Source of the DNA: Candidatus Altarchaeota archaeon
Lineage (GTDB): Archaea; Altiarchaeota; Altiarchaeia; IMC4; QMZM01
NCBI GenBank assembly: GCA_015523055.1
Contig: WALD01000009.1
Coordinates: 1 to 6,191, forward strand
Length of the DNA stretch: 6,191 bases
Reading direction: 5' to 3'
Below are positions 5,820 through 6,191 of this stretch, piece after piece. The position numbers and the translations under genes are program-made. The notes beneath the pieces were generated by a model. The model was given only the letters and a program-made list of their open reading frames with translations. It ran no database searches and was not told the DNA's origin. Position 1 is the stretch's first letter. The number at the start of each line of letters is the position of its first letter.

Positions 5820-5840
5820 TGAGTTCTCGAGAAAAAGAAA

Positions 5841-5953
5841 CAAAAGAAAATTATTGAGGTTATAAAGAAGAGGATGGCATCTCATTCACCTATCCTTAAG
5901 GGTTGGATTAAGCAAGAACTCCATAGGCTTTAGCCCTAGGGGGTGTAGAGATG
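5841..5953 (+). mobile_element. Possible relic of an IS200/IS605 (tnpB) right end
   Basis: A short plus-strand frame ends at 5933 with the residues IKQELHRL and a stop. It is immediately overlapped by a hairpin-like TAGGC-TTT-AGCC(C)TA (about 5924-5938) followed by GGGGGTGTAGAGATG. From memory, tnpB genes often end in Lys-Gln-Glu just before such a hairpin, which forms the 3' scaffold of the omega RNA and the right end of the element. No other part of TnpB, no TnpA and no left end can be seen, so at most this is a remnant or a small non-autonomous copy. A chance resemblance is possible. Confidence 0.3.
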
Positions 5954-5961
5954 AATCAGGA

Positions 5962-6191
5962 TTATTCTCTTGAGGGAAGTATTCTTCTCTCCTTAAGCCA
6001 TAGTGATGAATATCTCAGATATCTCTTCCCACCCACAGAGAGGTATGTGCATTTGTAATATGGCATGTATATGAGATATTGGAAATTAATCTCTTCCTTC
6101 TCCTCCGTTATTGCATCAAGAATCCTTGCAACCTCCTCCCGGTCATATTTGATTTCATCCGGATCGAATCCGTCTTCAGGATTTGCTATCC
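5962..6191 (-). CDS. 3' end of an unrecognised gene, start beyond window
   Basis: The frame enters from the right edge and runs for 75 codons to a TAA at 5962-5964. The visible C-terminus has an acidic helix (DREEVARILDAITEEKEE), then alternating hydrophobic and aromatic residues (NFQYLIYMPYYKCTYLSVGG), then KRYLRYSSLWLKERR and a short tail. Codon use and composition look like real coding sequence, and the strand pattern suggests a final beta-sheet domain. I cannot name a family. It is separated from the feo operon by its regulatory gap, so it is probably a separate transcription unit. Confidence 0.7.
   Translation of the reverse strand, partial: IANPEDGFDPDEIKYDREEVARILDAITEEKEEINFQYLIYMPYYKCTYLSVGGKRYLRYSSLWLKERRILPSRE

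Noticed and set aside
5824..5833. Perfect 10-base palindrome TTCTCGAGAA
   Set aside because: It is a single short palindrome with no second copy and no clear position relative to a promoter or gene.
5921..5942. Hairpin as a terminator for the gene at 5962-6191
   Set aside because: No T-run follows it on the minus strand, so the terminator reading is weak; the mobile-element reading explains it better.
5951..6058. 35-codon plus-strand frame
   Set aside because: It is antisense to the convincing minus-strand coding sequence that enters from the right edge, and it has no similarity I recognise.

Overview
This window looks archaeal and probably euryarchaeal. The reasons are TATA-type promoter elements, GGAGG-type ribosome binding sites, heavy AGG/AGA and ATA codon use, and tightly overlapping genes for archaeal-style FeoA and FeoB. 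A methanogen or anaerobic methane/alkane-oxidiser relative is a guess from overall protein style; nothing in the window fixes the lineage. Every gene I can support lies on the minus strand.

Layout, in the direction of transcription (right to left). (1) 6191-5962: the 3' end of an unrecognised gene. (2) About 5960-5713: a regulatory gap. It holds a possible relic of an IS200/IS605 right end, two TATA-like boxes, and a cluster of TTAGG/CCTAA half-sites that resembles a DtxR/IdeR-family iron-dependent operator. (3) 5712-3497: a ferrous-iron transport block of two tandem FeoA proteins, a free-standing FeoB GTPase domain and a separate FeoB membrane permease, all overlapping or abutting. (4) 3493-641: four further genes in the same direction, with gaps of 3, overlap, 3 and 77 bases. 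They encode a four-helix membrane protein and three proteins that each have a signal peptide, an outside domain and a C-terminal membrane anchor. (5) About 539-508: a hairpin followed by a T-run, a plausible end of the operon. (6) 431-1: the 5' part of a gene for an Mrr-like restriction-endonuclease-fold protein whose catalytic residues look degraded.

The most interesting part is region 4. Two of the anchored proteins share a paired motif, hydrophobic-His-x-Leu-hydrophobic-His, twice each. Two of them share a motif directly after the signal peptide that puts a histidine at the predicted mature N-terminus. The 414-residue protein carries both motifs. Together with the Feo genes and the iron-type operator, this suggests a cell-surface metal-handling (perhaps Fe(II)-capturing or delivering) module that feeds a split FeoB. 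The function is inferred; I recognise no named family for the four accessory proteins.
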